This document shows positions 25,670 through 27,125 of a stretch of DNA of 27,125 nucleotides, piece after piece. The position numbers were made by a program, and so were the translations under genes. Under the pieces are notes generated by a model. It made no database searches, was not told the DNA's origin, and saw only the letters and a program-made list of their open reading frames with translations. Positions within the stretch are counted from its first letter, which is position 1. Each line of letters begins with the position of its first letter. The stretch comes from Gammaproteobacteria bacterium (GTDB lineage Bacteria; Pseudomonadota; Gammaproteobacteria; Enterobacterales; Kangiellaceae). The stretch is from NCBI GenBank assembly GCA_013372875.1, contig JABXIW010000394.1, positions 1 through 27,125 on the forward strand, written 5' to 3'.

Positions 25670-26737
25670 TTAGTTCTCGGATGGTGTATTCTCAGCAAAA
25701 TACTCATGACTATCAGCATTATTCAATGCTTGATCAGGATTGCTGTCCGCTAAACTACGTGCACCTGACTGACCATAAACCACATCATCAGTACCCGCTA
25801 CTACATTGAAGTGGCTCAACTCATGGATGATAGTACCTGCACGTGAATCCGTACCCGTTTCGCGAGCTTGCCAGAATGCGCGACACAAATAAATTTTGTA
25901 CGGCTGGTTCGGATAAACATAAGCGAAATAACTTTGTTTACAGCTACAGTCAAAAGTTAAGGCTTCGTTATCAATCGCATCATTAATCGCTGCAAAATTA
26001 GATTTGGCTTTGTTGACGCGCGAATTAGTTGGCGTACCGAACCAAGACTCATAGCGAGTGCCAATATTGCCGTTTAAATAAGCTACTGAATCATTTGCCA
26101 TTGCATCCGCAGAATCTAGTGCACTCAAAATCTGATTCTTTTGCGTATTATCGCAACGCCCCGTAAAGCAAGTTGAACCAGAACAGCTGTCGCCACCTTT
26201 GTCTGGCTTACCGCCACCGCCGCCATTACCGCCGCGCTTTGGCATCCCTTGCATAAAGAAACTAACCGTATTCGATTCTAACGTTTCAACACCTTTGCGC
26301 TCCGCTTTCTTGGCCTGCCCTTTATTACCAAATAAGTGGAATGAATGAACATCATAAGTCACGCTGTAGTTACCCGTTTCACTCATGTCATACAGACTCG
26401 AAAGCTCGAAAGTTTTTTCCAAAGATTGACCTGGTGCTAACTTGATAAAGTCCTTATCCACCGGTGCTGGACGCTTATAATGTGGACCTTGATAAGCTAC
26501 TTTCTGCCCGTCACGCGACACGCTAAAAATATGCTGCTCATCAAGATTGGTGTACCACTTTAAAACTTTCTGTGGTCCTTTACCCTGATTGGTGATTTTC
26601 AAGGTTGCATAAACATTGCCACCATCAATGTATGACTCAGAGACGGTCAGTTTAGCGTCAAGTTGTGGCTTAGCAGCGTTTGCCGCTATAGCGAAAGTTG
26701 CAAGGATTGGCAGAATTGCCGTTTTGATCAATTTCAT
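25670..26737 (-). CDS. Secreted M35 (aspzincin) metalloendopeptidase, peptidyl-Lys type
   Basis: A 355-residue secreted protease. A signal peptide lies at 1-21 (cleavage near AANA-A). A beta-rich N-terminal domain (about 22-162) is probably a propeptide, followed by a Gly-rich linker (169-183). The catalytic domain follows (about 190-355). The aspzincin signature is complete: HELSH (305-309, zinc ligands H305/H309, base E306) and GTDDVVYG (315-322, third ligand D318). Six cysteines (C185, C190, C195, C264, C266, C285) could form disulfides. Family members cleave at lysyl bonds and act as digestive or virulence proteases. GGGGTAG lies before the ATG. The upstream region holds a CRP-type site and a structured leader. 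Confidence 0.9.
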   Translation of the reverse strand: MKLIKTAILPILATFAIAANAAKPQLDAKLTVSESYIDGGNVYATLKITNQGKGPQKVLKWYTNLDEQHIFSVSRDGQKVAYQGPHYKRPAPVDKDFIKLAPGQSLEKTFELSSLYDMSETGNYSVTYDVHSFHLFGNKGQAKKAERKGVETLESNTVSFFMQGMPKRGGNGGGGGKPDKGGDSCSGSTCFTGRCDNTQKNQILSALDSADAMANDSVAYLNGNIGTRYESWFGTPTNSRVNKAKSNFAAINDAIDNEALTFDCSCKQSYFAYVYPNQPYKIYLCRAFWQARETGTDSRAGTIIHELSHFNVVAGTDDVVYGQSGARSLADSNPDQALNNADSHEYFAENTPSEN

Positions 26738-26784
26738 AATTTACTACCCCATTGGTAAATTTATCTCCTAAGTTCCACTGCAAA

Positions 26785-26843
26785 TTGCCACAAGCATTTA
26801 TCAATGGCAAGCCTTTTCATTAGTTTTTCTTATAAATGAAAGG
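26785..26843 (-). promoter_or_regulatory. Two tandem inverted repeats in the protease leader
   Basis: TTGCCA (26785-26790) and TGGCAA (26805-26810) form a 6-bp dyad with a 14-bp spacer. CCTTTTCATT (26812-26821) and AATGAAAGG (26835-26843) form an adjacent imperfect one. Both fall between the candidate promoter and the ATG. They may be mRNA hairpins or operator half-sites. Confidence 0.4.
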
Positions 26844-26870
26844 TGTACATTTCGATACATTAAAAAGGCA

Positions 26871-26899
26871 AGTATAAACCTTTGTTTTCAATGGGATAA
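26871..26899 (-). promoter_or_regulatory. Candidate promoter of the metalloprotease gene
   Basis: On the minus strand the -10 is TATACT (26876-26871). At 17 bp upstream the -35 position reads TTATCC, a poor match. A strong -10 with a weak -35 below a CRP-like site fits activator dependence. It would give a leader of about 125 nt. Confidence 0.4.
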
Positions 26900-26907
26900 A
26901 ACCATTT

Positions 26908-26923
26908 TGTGAAGTGTTTCACA
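26908..26923 (-). promoter_or_regulatory. CRP-type binding site upstream of the metalloprotease
   Basis: TGTGA (26908-26912), six bases, TCACA (26919-26923) is a perfect match to the CRP core TGTGA-N6-TCACA. The centre is about 51 bp upstream of the start expected from the TATACT box, between the usual class II and class I distances. The remaining region 26924-27070 shows no gene that I can support. Confidence 0.55.
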
Positions 26924-27070
26924 GTGATTTAACTAAGTGTAAAACAAACTGACATACATCATTTATCGTTAGTTTTAGTAATACATAGCTGAAAGCGGTT
27001 TTGACTGATGTTTGGAAGAATTGGCCTTCGTCGAATGAATTCGACCACTCATACAAAACGCAAATACAAA

Positions 27071-27094
27071 AAAACCGCCATAAGGCGGTCTTTT
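27071..27094 (-). terminator. Intrinsic terminator of the right-hand tRNA
   Basis: ACCGCC (27074-27079) and GGCGGT (27084-27089) form a stem with an ATAA loop. On the minus strand it is followed by a run of T residues. It starts a few bases after the tRNA 3' end. Confidence 0.85.
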
Positions 27095-27099
27095 GTATA

Positions 27100-27125
27100 T
27101 GGCATCCCGTAGGGGAGTCGAACCC
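27100..27125 (-). tRNA. 3' end of a tRNA (possibly Glu), partial
   Basis: On the minus strand the window shows the T arm (GGG, loop TTCGACT, stem CCCCT), the acceptor strand ACGGGAT, discriminator G and an encoded CCA (27102-27100). The implied 5' end is ATCCCGT. A G discriminator fits tRNA-Glu among others, but the anticodon is outside the window. Confidence 0.75.

Noticed and set aside
26785..26843. Repeats as a CRISPR or mobile-element end
   Set aside because: There is only a single copy of each inverted pair, no spacers, no transposase or cas gene nearby.

Overview
The window looks like the chromosome of a free-living gammaproteobacterium with AT-rich DNA. The best evidence is the conserved minus-strand block asd, fimV, truA, accD, folC, dedD-like SPOR gene, cvpA, purF, an order typical of Gammaproteobacteria. 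A Pseudomonas-type D-2-hydroxyglutarate dehydrogenase, pepN and sigma-54 promoters agree with this. The marine Kangiella/Alteromonadales-like flavour is only an impression. Both window ends cut through a tRNA gene, with each 3' end inside the window.

Left part (1-2980): the 3' end of a tRNA and a bidirectional terminator, then a single-receiver response regulator on the minus strand with its own sigma-70 promoter. Divergent from it is an overlapping pair on the plus strand: a D-2-hydroxyglutarate dehydrogenase-type FAD oxidase and a ZIP-like membrane protein with a histidine-rich loop.

Signalling cassette (3021-6522): a sigma-54 promoter, a membrane histidine kinase, an NtrC-class sigma-54-dependent response regulator, a second near-consensus sigma-54 promoter with a candidate upstream dyad, and a small exported protein of no recognised family. 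The likely reading is a self-amplifying envelope-sensing circuit whose main output is the exported protein. It is the strongest candidate for an undescribed system here.

The minus-strand block (6525-23070) has housekeeping genes for peptide turnover (pepN), lysine/threonine/methionine precursors (asd), polar and pilus assembly (fimV), tRNA modification (truA), fatty acid synthesis (accD), folate (folC), cell-envelope SPOR protein, purine synthesis (cvpA-purF) and a lipid acyltransferase. It ends in a very large periplasmic beta-propeller sensor whose GGDEF domain has lost its catalytic residues.

Right part (23170-27125): a small cysteine-rich plus-strand protein; a nitroreductase and PlsB-like acyltransferase operon; and a secreted M35 (aspzincin) metalloprotease with a terminator, a structured leader and a perfect-core CRP-type site far upstream; then a second partial tRNA.
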